A DNA stretch of 64,000 nucleotides from Sthenelais limicola. Lineage: Eukaryota; Annelida; Polychaeta; Phyllodocida; Sigalionidae. The first letter of the stretch is position 1, and each line of letters opens with the position of its first letter. The translations under genes were made by a program, and so were the position numbers. The stretch spans positions 87,771,784 to 87,835,783 of the forward strand of contig OW804096.1 of assembly GCA_942159475.1 (NCBI GenBank), given 5' to 3'. Below are positions 1 to 10,075 of the stretch, piece by piece. The notes beneath the pieces are model-generated. The model saw only the letters and a program-made list of their open reading frames with translations, did no database searches and had not been told where the DNA came from.

Positions 1-480
1 ATCTTTCATCACCTGATCCAACGTGACAAAGGCAAATGTTGAACAAACCTCAGAAACATAGTTGTTCACAGAATAATCGATAGGTCGTCTACAGTCAGTT
101 ATAGGGCATATACCTCCGTCTGGCTTTGCTGTTTGATATAGAGAGCTTGCCTGCAGACAACTCCATCCTTTAAAGTGTCAGTGAACCCCCAAATATTATG
201 AGCAAATCCATTTCCTTGCTATTATTAAAATGTAACCACCCCGGTTTTACTTAATTCAAGTTATTATTTAGTGAGTTTACCCATTTAAAGGAATGAAAAA
301 GTAGTTCCACAGTTTAACACTCCATTCAAGGCGCCACTGTTTGCCTACGTTGTTATACGTAGTGTAACACAAGGAAAAGGAGCTGTAGCGTAGAGTGTAG
401 TAGCGTAGCTTTATTGTACGATCTTAAGTGAAGTCAGGGGGTCACAACCCCTCATTATATATTAGGGGGACACCCTGCAC
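1..480. other. No gene seen
   Basis: AT-rich sequence with no convincing coding potential on either strand. It leads into the dispersed repeat that begins near 470. I see no RNA gene and no terminal repeat here. Confidence 0.5.
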
Positions 481-630
481 GCAGGCAGGTGCTCCCTGAT
501 TGGGCGGCGATGGCGCCCAATCAATATCGAGATAAATATCAGTTGGGCTTGACCCATCGGACAGGTAACATGTATGTAAGAAATAAAATTTTAGGGTATG
601 TTACCACGAGGTATAACATATTATCCCCCA
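470..630. repeat. Dispersed repeat, parts shared with 6,770-6,815 and 11,770-11,868
   Basis: Two stretches recur elsewhere in the window. The stretch around 483-530 (AGGCAGGTGCTCCCTGATTG, then a short gap closed by CCAATCAATAT) is found again at about 6,770-6,815 in the same orientation. It carries an inverted repeat, GATTGG...CCAATC, able to form a hairpin. The stretch 540-630 (CAGTTGGGCTTG..., then CAGGTAACATG and AGGTATAACATA) recurs with divergence at 11,770-11,868. The first pair brackets the envelope-like and gag-like ORFs, so these could be remnants of terminal repeats of one retroelement. I could not define TG...CA ends or target duplications, so that role is only a suggestion. Confidence 0.5.
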
Positions 631-698
631 ATTACTATGAATCGCTCTGCCGATCAATATTAATTAATTACCGTTATATAATGTTATGTAACATGCGG

Positions 699-836
699 AA
701 GTTATATAGGATTATGCAAGATAATGCAATAAAGTTATACAATAATATGTAACAGGTAGAAGTTATGCAAGATTATGCAATAAAGTTATACAATAATATG
801 TAACAGGTGGAAGTTACGTAACGTTATTCAATAAAA
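699..836. repeat. AT-rich tandem repeat, about 51-61 bp unit
   Basis: Two and a half copies of a unit that starts GAAGTTAT, passes through ATGCAATAAAGTTATACAAT and ends AATATGTAACAGGTGG. Copy starts are about 700, 760 and 811. The first copy carries a roughly 10-bp insertion and the last is cut short. Confidence 0.7.
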
Positions 837-1027
837 ACATGTTTTAATTGAGGTGACATAATAAATTTTAACCTGTCCGAGATGACATAATCAATAATAT
901 ACAATGAAAGGATCGTGTAAGATTACGGGATCAGATGTAATGGATTACATAATTAAAGATAAGGAGATGAAAAGATAAGAGAAATTGATTTTAGATCAAA
1001 ATCAATAAACTGGAAATTTTAATAAAA

Positions 1028-1090
1028 TTGACCTTGGTCAATAAATTTTGACCTTGGTCAATAAACTTGACCTGGTCAATAAAATTGACT
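1028..1090. repeat. Short tandem repeat of a palindrome TTGACC..GGTCAA
   Basis: The unit TTGACCTTGGTCAATAAA repeats with starts at 1,028, 1,048 and 1,067 (unit 18-20 bp), followed by a partial copy at 1,085. Each full unit contains a 13-14 bp perfect or near-perfect palindrome. It lies in a strongly A/T-biased region (about 840-1,490) made of many TAAAATTGA-type words. Confidence 0.7.
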
Positions 1091-2922
1091 TAGCAATAAA
1101 ATTTAATTTAAAGCGGAGTAAGAATCAATTATATAATTAAAATAAAATTGATATACAAAATAAAATTGACATATAAAATTGATATACGAATTCAATTTTC
1201 ATAACAAATTAAATTGAAATTAAAATTGAAATTAAATTAAATTGACCACAAATTAAATTGAAATAATTAATCTCAGTCATTGAGCAAGATTACGTGATGT
1301 TACGTAATAAGAGATAAAGAGATAAATTTTAATCACTTTTGGAATTAATCCCAAAATATAATTAAAGTTATATAAAATTACGTAATTGTTACGTAATAAA
1401 ATTAATGTTAATTTATAGTTAAAAGTTAAAAGTGCTCAGATTGACTTGAAATTAATAATTTGACTAGTCAATAAAATTGTCAAAGGACGCCGGTTTTGGT
1501 GCAAAGGGTGACACTCCGAGTGCAGATGACGTCAAAGGACGTGCGCTCATACATCCCTTTGCGTCAGGCCTGCGGGCGTGCTAAAGTAATTGATCAGAAC
1601 ATCGTTATCTTCAAGCTTGACCCAGATAAAAGTATGATGGCTGCCGAGGTTGGTGAAATGTTCCAAGCGCTCGGAGCCTCTGTTCACTTTATATCTGGCT
1701 GCTATGCTATTGGAATAAGGTATATCTAGCGATTTTGGAGGAATTTAAAGCTAGTAAGCTTGGAAAAGGCCTTATTATGGAGGGAATTAAACGCATTTTT
1801 AAGCGGTAAAAAGGTGGAGGATGATCACTAGATATTTCCGGAGATAACCATGTTCTTTAGATATAAAATAATATTTTTCCTTTATGGAAATCACGGGTAG
1901 AAAAACCCTGGAACTTATATACAGGTGAACATAGAGAATGCAAGATCGACCAGAGGTGTTTGTCAGCTAGCTCCAACCTAGTACGCCATTGAAGGTGACC
2001 AAGGAGGAGCTATCTGCACAGAGATAGGGAAGATTTGAAATGTTTAAAGTTGAATACAAAAATAAGAAAATAAGGAAAATATCCTTTTTAAAGAGGTTAA
2101 AACGCTACCTAGCAGTGCTTAGCCTGGCTGAAGACCGAAAGGTAGACATTTACAAAATAAAAGAGAAGTCACAGAAAGTTGGTCGATTGGCAGCAGCAGT
2201 TGGGTGATCCGTCCCTCCAGACGTGTAGACATAAGGTATAGCTTTGAATGGGTTAGGCCCTTAATAAGAAGTGTTCGTGATTAATAGGTGTGAAATGTCT
2301 CTGTTTATATTAAAATATTGAAGTCAAAACTATTGCGGCGGTATCCTCCCCGGTGGAAAAAGGGCGACACTCCGATGTCGAGGCTATGAAGAGCAGGAAA
2401 AACAAAAACAGAGAAAAGCTATAAGTGTCTAGTATATGGCTTAACAGACAACAGGAAAGGTGTAGAATACAAATGCAACTGGTTAAATTGAGTCAAGATG
2501 TTATATTATTAAATGAGGCGAACAAATTCTACTAAGAGTCAACACTTGGTGCTTTGGGAAAGGTTGGGACACAAAATATTGAAGTAAAAAAAGAAATTCC
2601 TGTGAATTATATTATCAGATAAAGTATTTTGCTGCGCTTCTCCTGTGCGGAAACTGGAATTTTTCCACTTGCGGTCCCATATGTACCTTCACTCAGGAGA
2701 ACAAATGTGTTTAAACAGTGGGAGATATATAAAGAAAATATTGAAAAAATGTTATCTCGTATCAGTAGGGCTGATAAAAGTAATTGTTGGCGTCAGCCAA
2801 CTGATATCAGGTGAAAGTTTACAAAAACAATTGATAAGAAAAATTGCTGCTGGTATAACCTAAGTATAGAGAAGTCAGATAGAAATATTTTGAGTCATTG
2901 AAGCAACTCACTGGAGGAGTTA
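1091..2922. other. No assignable gene; weak coding-like fragment at about 1,530-1,730
   Basis: AT-rich DNA. One short plus-strand frame (about 1,530-1,730) reads like real protein (segments such as IFKLDPDKSMMA and MFQALGASVHF), but it has no good start, no recognised domain and no continuation. The words GACACTCCGAGTG (1,509) and GACACTCCGATGTCG (2,369) resemble each other and may be two remnants of one repeat. I would read all of this as decayed mobile-element sequence without a family name. Confidence 0.3.
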
Positions 2923-5118
2923 TCACATGTCAAAAGCAGGCGGAGGGACAGACAGATACTGCGTTAGGCCCTTGAGCGAGGCGGCCGGCTTGACTCTTGG
3001 TGCCGGGGAGATGGAGAGGTCGGCCGGCTGCTTGGTGTGGCCGCTGGCGGTCGTCATGCTCGCCCAAGGGATCTGGTGGAAGCTGCCGTTCGTCTCGAGG
3101 ATGGAGAATGAAAATGTTGTAGTTGCCGACCGCAGTGCTTTATAGAGTCGATACCTGTGCGTCAGGGGTATGGAGACGGCATCGGGCATCGGTAGAGGGA
3201 CAACTCCTGTGCCCACCTTTACTACAAAAGGTCCTTCCCACGACAGCTCGATCTCCTTGGCCATACAATGGAGGATGGTAGGTTTCAGATCTGGAGCTGT
3301 GTGGGTCTGGATGATGTTCCTGTCATAATGAAGGGGGCACAATGGTAAGACAGTTGTCTTCCATTTGTTATGGACTTTGAGCACCACGGCCGGGTTGATG
3401 GATGATTTGTTGGACAGAGAGGTAGGCAGTCTGTTTCTTCTGTACCAACGTATGAGCTTGATGACGATGTACAGGGCGATGAGGCAGCCGAGGGAGACCA
3501 TGGCGTGGTCGGACGTCTGCCAGGGGCATGGATTGGCTGCCTTGGAGATGGGAGCAGCTACAGGAGAGGCTCCCCACCACACAGGTGCCGCCTGATGGGT
3601 GGCGTTTACTTGTGTGACGGGTGAGGCCCTTGCGACAGCAGTGATGGTGGCTGCTGCCAGCAATCTGTGAATCCTGTAGCATGCACCAAGGGATACTATT
3701 ATAGCTATTGTTGACATTATAGTGCTCACTGTTATTACTGAAGGATGCGAGGTTATTGCTTGATAGGATAGGGAGGAATCTAGAGGTTTATATATAGGTG
3801 AGTTAGCTGCCATCTGCTTGGCAACTACCTCTAACTTTAAGCCTTTAGCTAAAATCTCTGCATTAACGTCAGAGAAATGAGCGGCTTTTTGAGATATGTT
3901 TGGCAAAATAAGATTAATGGGGGCGGGTGAGAGAGATTTACCAGAAAAATCATTCCTAGGTGGGAGAAACTTATGAACTATTGGAAGATTTACAGTAGAG
4001 AGTGAGATTATATGGGGATTAGTAGACACAGAGCAAGCTGTAGAAGGGTTGACCAATGTGTGATTATTATTGGTCATCACACAACCACAAGGGACGTGAA
4101 TAACAGAGAAAATCAGAGTTTGGATAATAGCTGGAGGAGAAGATTTACATGACAGAGTAGAGGTGGTAACAGAGGTTGTGAAAAGATATTTGGCCAGCTC
4201 GAGTGAGATAGCTCTTGTCGGCGCAAAGAGGTGAGGAAACAGGGTGAAAGTACATAGTGCGTCAATATCGCTGACATGGTCTCTTAGCAAGGCTATGGCG
4301 CATGTTGGATGCTGGCTGTGGCGCCGAGCGAGGGTGTTGTCGCACGATAACACTACGTTGTTTAGGCAGGAGGAGAGGTCGGTTTCATCAAGCTGTATAA
4401 AAATATTGCTATGAAGGGCGACAGCCACATAGCGGGGCAAGGAGGAGATTAAAGTATAGCCTGGTTGAATTATATTAGAGGTGTGTATAGGGACCGGTAT
4501 GGGCATTATCTGGAAGAGTTTAAATGCGGCCGGGCCCGCTGATATCGGCACAGACAGATGGATAAACAAATTATCCTTGCTGTAGGCGTACTGTGAGATT
4601 TTAGAGTTATAAAAGTATTTGGGGTCTTTCACCAGGATGTTTAGATTCTTATCCCCCATTTTAATGTTTCTTTCCAACTCAGCTAGAGCAAATGCTAGCT
4701 TTGTTGGAGTCACTAAAGCATAAGGAAGGCGACCCATAGCAAGTTCCTTAATACTGTCTAGAAAGGCGTTCAATTTTGACAAATAAAGGTTTCTAATAGT
4801 TATTTGATATTGGGCCGCTTGCATGATAAAACCGTTGTATAGAGAAGCCTCTATACCTCTAGAAATGGTAAAAAATCTGTCGTTAACAGAGCTAGTAAGA
4901 GAAGAAATTGAGTCAGTAAGGTTTTCAGTTGTAGAAAAGACAGTCCTTGCCTGCAGGTTGTAGGCGCGGATGTGAGTATTATAGGAAGAAACAATTTTAG
5001 AAAGCAGTTTATCACGTCTTTGGCCGGCCGAGGCGTCTTGACGCAAATAGGCGTCAAGATGGTGGAAATTTGCCTCGACGGCGCTTGAACAGGTATTACC
5101 AGGTAACCTGTATTGCAT
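2923..5118 (-). CDS. Envelope-like (baculovirus F / errantivirus Env-type) ORF of an endogenous retroelement
   Basis: An uninterrupted 731-codon frame. The resemblance to the F-type fusion glycoproteins of insect errantiviruses and baculoviruses is by overall pattern. A helical, coiled-coil-prone N-terminal third is followed by the segment GRLPYALVTPTKL (about residues 128-140). A hydrophobic stretch with the IPVPI motif and a Cys-rich region (about residues 250-370) come next. A membrane span lies near residues 457-480, and a second at about 540-557 is followed by basic residues RWYRRNR. In this family such proteins mediate membrane fusion. The tail after the first span is about 250 residues, which is long. 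No signal peptide or RxxR cleavage site is visible near the start, and a run of 15 G lies just upstream (5,143-5,157), so the true 5' end is probably lost or hidden. No pol gene adjoins it. Whether it is a domesticated gene or a young element remnant cannot be told from sequence alone. Confidence 0.7.
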   Translation of the reverse strand: MQYRLPGNTCSSAVEANFHHLDAYLRQDASAGQRRDKLLSKIVSSYNTHIRAYNLQARTVFSTTENLTDSISSLTSSVNDRFFTISRGIEASLYNGFIMQAAQYQITIRNLYLSKLNAFLDSIKELAMGRLPYALVTPTKLAFALAELERNIKMGDKNLNILVKDPKYFYNSKISQYAYSKDNLFIHLSVPISAGPAAFKLFQIMPIPVPIHTSNIIQPGYTLISSLPRYVAVALHSNIFIQLDETDLSSCLNNVVLSCDNTLARRHSQHPTCAIALLRDHVSDIDALCTFTLFPHLFAPTRAISLELAKYLFTTSVTTSTLSCKSSPPAIIQTLIFSVIHVPCGCVMTNNNHTLVNPSTACSVSTNPHIISLSTVNLPIVHKFLPPRNDFSGKSLSPAPINLILPNISQKAAHFSDVNAEILAKGLKLEVVAKQMAANSPIYKPLDSSLSYQAITSHPSVITVSTIMSTIAIIVSLGACYRIHRLLAAATITAVARASPVTQVNATHQAAPVWWGASPVAAPISKAANPCPWQTSDHAMVSLGCLIALYIVIKLIRWYRRNRLPTSLSNKSSINPAVVLKVHNKWKTTVLPLCPLHYDRNIIQTHTAPDLKPTILHCMAKEIELSWEGPFVVKVGTGVVPLPMPDAVSIPLTHRYRLYKALRSATTTFSFSILETNGSFHQIPWASMTTASGHTKQPADLSISPAPRVKPAASLKGLTQYLSVPPPAFDM

Positions 5119-5142
5119 AACTGCTTCAATTGCTGTGAGATT

Positions 5143-5157
5143 GGGGGGGGGGGGGGG
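5143..5157. repeat. Homopolymer run of 15 G
   Basis: A mononucleotide run 25 bp upstream of the envelope-like ORF start (read on the minus strand as poly-C). Such runs slip in replication and in sequencing, so reading-frame statements across it are unsafe. Confidence 0.9.
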
Positions 5158-5713
5158 AAGGTAGAGATATTATGTTCATTTCTGGCGCAGCTTTGTGACA
5201 TCACACAGCACTCTCAGTGCCCTCCTGTGCTAACAGACTTTTTCAACTAGGATTTCTCAATTTATGCCTGTAAGTGACTATAAGTTAGACATAAATGGAA
5301 GTAAAAAAATCGAGACTTGGGTGTTGTATTTATGGCTCCATGAAGTTTATTGTCCTAAAAGTGACCATGAACCCGTTAACTGACCCTTTAAGAAGAATAA
5401 TTATCACTTTCATACGATGAAACTTGGCAGTTCTGATCAACTAATTGAAAACCATTGTATACACCATCCAAGATCCAATGAGAGTCCTCGTCAAGGCGAC
5501 TGCCGTACGACAGCCAAGAAGCCCATCCCGCCGGTCTAAATTGGCGAATCACACAGCACTGTGTGAGGCCACATTTAAACAGGAATGGTAAAGTTCAGCA
5601 AGATTTGTGTCTGAGATTACTTCATTGGATGATATACATGATAATCCCATAAAAAATGGACTTTCATTAGCTGTCACAGGCTTGGAAAACTGACCGGCAA
5701 CGCCATCTTGCCA
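5158..5713. other. No gene assigned between the envelope-like and gag-like ORFs
   Basis: This stretch lies where a retroelement would carry pol, but I find no reverse transcriptase, protease or integrase motif in any frame. Short minus-strand frames look weakly protein-like (around 5,460-5,700) but are interrupted. Confidence 0.4.
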
Positions 5714-6806
5714 TCAGATCGAACCATCAACCCCGGAGAGTTCTCCTTGCTCAGCCTTACTTCCGGTGACAACTTCCGGCTTAATGGCGTGCTCACGAAG
5801 CCAGTTTCGTTGAATTTCACAGGCCTTGGAACGATGTACACCTCTACACAGACCACAAATGCCATGACGATAATGACAGTTGAAACGAGTCTCTACCATC
5901 GTTCCATTTCCAGCACGCGTCCTTTACCCAATTCTTACGAAAATCGTAGTATGGAGAAAGAGACGTCGCCTGTTTATCTCCAGACCCGCCGCCATATTGA
6001 TTTCCGCTCCTACGACCAGATGAATGATAAGATGGGTAGTATAGATTTTGCATGTTCGCCGGACATAGATGCATGCAGTCACTTTCGGTATCCACACTAG
6101 GCCAATCTTCCAGCTCACCCGACAGAACCCTTGTAGTGACACTCCTTTCGTAGTCTAAAATAGCAGAATCAAGGTATCGTTCTTTGGCTGCCATGTAGGA
6201 AACATATCTAAGATGGGCGATATATCCAGCAACAGGTGAATCACTATCCAACATTTCTTCAAGGACTAGGATACACCCATGGATCATGTGTCTATATGTC
6301 AAATCTCTGTGTGATCTAATGTCAGGAATATAGAACTCTGGACGACAATTACCGATAGAAGCCAACTGCTTGGGAGAAGCTTGATCACCAGACTAGGAGG
6401 AACGGCCGCCATTGCTATTACCACCGGTAAGTGTTAATTTACGTAGGGCCTCCTCAGCCTCCAGTGTTTTCACCATAATCGCTGATTTCTCAAGTTCTTC
6501 ATTTTTAGCCTTGATGCACTTTTCCACAAACACAAGATAGTCCTGTGATCCCCTTTCAGGAACCTGTTCTTCCCCAACCTTCACAATGGAGGCAAGAGTT
6601 GCCTTCTCCATTGTCGAAATAGATCTCATAGTTACAGTTTGTATGATTGAGGGTCGTTTCTTATGCCTGAATGTCGTCTTACTAGTTTTCTGTCCTTTCC
6701 TCCACAAACAACTCGGTCTCTTGTGTCGTAGAAAGCATCCACGACAAAAAATCAGAGCACGGGCAGACAGGCAGGTGCTCCCTGATTGGAAGATGAAGCC
6801 GTCCAA
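5714..6806 (-). pseudogene. Broken gag-like / ORF1-like gene of a mobile element with a Cys/His knuckle
   Basis: Two minus-strand frames, 6,806-6,393 and 6,365-5,844, are in the same phase and separated by a single TAG at 6,393-6,395. A frameshift near 5,850-5,900 moves the last part into another frame ending near 5,714. The N-terminal part is lysine/glutamate-rich and coiled-coil-like (around MEKATLASIVKVGEEQ). The middle part is compact (IRSHRDLTYRHMIHGC, YIAHLRYVSYMAA). The end has CWKWNDG and then, in the shifted frame, spaced C, H, C, C, H and C residues (CHYRH, CGLCRGVH, KACE). This is the C-W-x-F/W-N-x-G plus CxxC...H...C pattern seen in ORF1 proteins of tyrosine-recombinase and similar retroelements. 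Its partner ORFs are absent. The family assignment is inference. Non-functional as written. Confidence 0.5.
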
Positions 6807-6815
6807 TCAATATAT
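6770..6815. repeat. Second copy of the AGGCAGGTGCTCCCTGATTG repeat
   Basis: Matches 483-530: the same 20-bp lead, then a divergent spacer, then CCAATCAATAT. The GATTGG/CCAATC hairpin arms are kept while the loop differs, as would be expected if the stem matters or if the copies share ancestry. Confidence 0.6.
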
Positions 6816-6966
6816 ATGTAATATATAAATATTTTTTATTTCTCTTCATCATTTACATAAATAATCCAGTGAGAAACTAAGTGAAACCTTTCAGCTCAGA
6901 GCAGTTCTTCCAAGGTACCCTAGGCATAATTTTTACAAAATACAAAATCACATTCACAAACACTTA

Positions 6967-7437
6967 CCCTATATACCTGTGTATAAGCCCCGGCTTAAAT
7001 TAATTTCAAATGGTGAATTGACCCGGCTTATATTCGGGGTGGGCTTATATTCGGGGCCCGGCTTATATTACAATAATTGAAAACCAGTAGATAACTGAAT
7101 ATCATGTTTATTATTATCTTCATTCATTACTCTGGTTTTCATGTTTTAAATTCGAATTTAAGGCAAAAAAACGTACCAGAATTGTTGTCAGTTCACAATC
7201 AACCAACAATAACTGAGTTCTATATTCAAACTATCATTCATGATCTATTAAAAGCTCGTTCTGGACGATTTCTTCAGCATTTTACATTAATTAGCTCTAG
7301 TAATAGAACATGACAGTACAGGCACCCAGCTTATAAACGGGACCAGGCTTATATTAGTGTAATGAAGTGCTGAACCCCCGGCTTATAAACAGGGTGGGCT
7401 AATACTCAGGGTCCGGCTTATACACGGGTATATATGG
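6967..7437. mobile_element. 471-bp non-autonomous DNA element with 23-bp inverted ends
   Basis: The left end begins CCCTATATACCTGTG and the right end, read in reverse complement, begins CCATATATACCCGTG. The ends match over 23 bp with two differences. A TA is present on each outer side (6,965-6,966 and 7,438-7,439) and is the probable target duplication. Just inside each end, and at several internal points, the words CGGCTTATA and GGGCTTATATTCGGGG repeat, so the termini carry arrays of short sub-repeats. No transposase is encoded; the internal frame at 7,104-7,313 is not protein-like. It is a MITE-type element. The superfamily is uncertain because a 2-bp TA duplication fits more than one. Confidence 0.75.
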
Positions 7438-7559
7438 TAAATCTAACATTGACTGGTAAAATACATACCAATATTAAATAACAATATGATTGAAGATTAA
7501 TTCTTTAACCTTAGATGATGTCTGACTATGTGACACATAACCGGTTAAAAATTATTAAA

Positions 7560-7728
7560 CATCCTGTACTGGATGAAATATTTGAGTTATAAGCCACATA
7601 TTTCACAAATATTCCTTCTATTTTTAGATAAAACTGGCTAAGAACATAACACTTTTATGAATTTTTAGGCATCCTGTACTGGATGACATTTCTGTAAAAG
7701 TTAGTCTATACCATCTTATACTAGATGG
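7560..7728. repeat. Three short hairpins CATCCTGTACTGGATG
   Basis: Palindromic words at 7,560-7,575 and 7,670-7,685 (identical, arms CATCC/GGATG) and a related CCATCTTATACTAGATGG at 7,711-7,728. They sit just beyond the 3' end of the minus-strand LINE and may belong to its 3' untranslated region. Confidence 0.6.
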
Positions 7729-8178
7729 TTTACATGTTTGTACATCACTGATTTCTCAAGGATGTATCATTAATTTATTATTATTTTCCCATTCTGCATC
7801 TATTATACAAAGAATTATACACATGGTACTGTACATTATCATGTTCATCATATTCCATATGCTATAGTTTCTCTTAATTAATACTACCCTTTTCTGACTC
7901 GTAACACTGTGAGAATTCTTTTAATAACATTCACTCACACATCTGTTTTATAATTGTTTCACAGAAATGATTTAAAATACTTTAACTCCACTATATTTTG
8001 CTGCTCTGGGGTCAAACTGTTCCATAGCATAGGCAACACATAAATGAAAGACTGTTTTATTTTTCAGACTTTGGTGTAATTCATATCAAATTCTTTGCAC
8101 CTTTAAGCGATCGTAGGTTTAACTTTCTTTTGTCTAATTTTGATTCATATTGTGCTATTTTAAAGCCCTGCTCTAATA

Positions 8179-8227
8179 TACACCAATATTATACACCAAT
8201 ATTATACACTAATATTATACACCAATA
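8179..8227. repeat. 13-bp tandem repeat, four units
   Basis: CACCAATATTATA repeats with starts at 8,181, 8,194, 8,207 and 8,220, with one base changed in the third unit. It lies inside the 3' coding part of the LINE and interrupts its frame. Confidence 0.8.
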
Positions 8228-9720
8228 GTTATGGCATATGCCAGCTTATATTCCCTGAATAAAGATATGATCAAAAAAAAAAATAGATGGGTCTTCCTCC
8301 TATGTTCAAGTGCAGGTAGATCCAGGTTTACATGAGCTATATCCGTATTTGTGTGTTTGTCCAGGCATTTTATAATCCTTATTGCTGCATTTTGTACAAT
8401 CTGCAGTTTTTTAAGCTCTGAACTACATCCACCATTATAGAGGAAATCACCAAATTCTAGCACTGGCCTTATCACCACTTTATATATTTTTAAAAGGGTA
8501 TTATCATCCGTTGAATGTCTTAAATGGGCAAGTTTTTTTTACCTTCGCCCTAGCTAAACCCACTCTAGAAGAGATATGTTGTTTAAAAGATAGGTTATCA
8601 TCAATAATGACTCCTAGGTATTTATAGGAGTTTGTACGTTCTGTTTCATTATCACCAATATAAAACTTATTTTTTATACTATCATCATTATTTCTTCTTT
8701 TCCTACCAATTTCCATGATTTTACTCTTCTTGATGTTCAACGAAATTTTATTTTCTCTACACCAAATATCAACTCTACTTAGATCTGTTTGGATCTCATC
8801 AGATAAGGTATCAGTATTTGCTTTGGAATTACATATAACCGTATCATCAGCAAATAAATTTATCTTAGAGTGTTTTATCCACCTGTGTAAGTCATTTATG
8901 TAAACCTGGAACAGCAACGGCCCCAGAGCAGTCCCCTGGGGGACACCACATATCACCCTGTTATGGTCAGATGTAATGTTATTTACTCCCACCGCTTGGT
9001 ACCAGTCCTGTAGATAATTTCTAAACCAAGCTAAAGGTTCCTCACTCACCCCTATGTGTCTCAATTTTAATAAAAGTCTACTGTGTTCAACCGTATCAAA
9101 TGCTTTTTTTAGGTCTAAAAATGCTAAAAGTGATTTCCGGTTATCATTCAGGTTATGGTAAACATCTGAGAAAAGGGTGTGATGAGCATCATTCAATGAA
9201 ACTCCTTTCCTAAAACCATACTGATGTTGGTAGAGTAATTTATTTTCTTCCAGAAATTCATAAAGTTGTCTCTGTACACATTTTTCTAGCAATTTTCCAG
9301 GTAAAGTAATAACCAAAATCGGCCTAAAATTACTTGGGTCAGTTTTAGGTCCATCCTTATGTATAGGTGTTATAACTGCTTTCTTGAAATGTAGTGGTAC
9401 CTGGCCTACAGTTAGTGAAAGATTGAAGAGGTATGTTAATTGCCTTCCCAAGGTGAATAATATAGGTTTCAGGATTTTCGTGGGAATATGTGGTATCCCG
9501 GAGGCCTTAAATCTACTTGTCTTCAAAAGCAACATCATCACCTCTTTTTGCTCAATGGGCACAAATTTAAAATTGGGTATACGCACATCAGCATTCTCCA
9601 ATAACATATTTTCATCAATATTCATATTCTTAGTGTCCTTAGAAGGTTTGTTAATCTCATCAATTAACTTTCCCATACCCACATCAACTTTGTCTTCCTT
9701 GGGGGGAATTATTTTGCTAG
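8215..9720 (-). pseudogene. LINE ORF2, reverse transcriptase region
   Basis: The main frame (9,682-8,504, about 390 codons) contains the ordered reverse transcriptase blocks: NFRPI, QYGFRKG, FLDLKKAFD, GVPQGTALGPLLF and the catalytic FADD (about 8,840-8,855), then the KSKIMEIG block. The frame is lost in a run of eight T at 8,533-8,540. The following part (8,478-8,215; VIRPVLEFGDFLYNGG and LKKLQIVQNAAIRI) continues in another phase. Upstream, a stop near 9,724 separates it from the linker. In an intact element this enzyme performs target-primed reverse transcription. Here the catalytic residues survive but the gene is broken. Confidence 0.9.
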
Positions 9721-9794
9721 CTTAGTTTTTTCCAATGGAAGAGAAAAAGTCATTATAAATGCCTGGGACTTCCGTCTCAGGTGCCAGCTTACCA

Positions 9795-10071
9795 TCAGGT
9801 AATTTTGCTTGAATTTGTCCTTCTTGCTTTCGCAAAAAGTTTGTCCCTTTCCTTAGACAACAATGTTAAGTCTTTATTAAACCATGGGGACTTGGTCTTA
9901 AAATTTTTTAACTCCTTTATTGGACATCTCCTGTCTAGAAAATGATTTATCCTTGTATGTAATATAACCCACCCTTCATCCACATCTCTAGTCGGATAAA
10001 AATTTGTTCAATCCTCATTTTCGAGTGTTTCTTTTAATATTCTTTCATCGTATCCCCTCATATACCTGGCC
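9795..10071 (-). pseudogene. LINE ORF2, linker between endonuclease and reverse transcriptase
   Basis: The minus-strand frame 9,983-9,795 carries the typical linker words DRRCPIKEL, SPWFNKDL and KERDKLF. The equivalent segment of the plus-strand LINE (DRMCPIKKF, TPVWHDKS, GKERDKAF) aligns with it, which supports one family. The frame continues upstream into the piggyBac-like insertion at 10,076-10,495 and resumes beyond it. Confidence 0.8.
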
Positions 10072-10075
10072 TTAA

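Noticed and set aside
1496..1729. 77-codon frame as a gene
   Set aside because: It begins with TTG rather than ATG and has no continuation. It reads partly like protein, so it is mentioned only as a decayed fragment.
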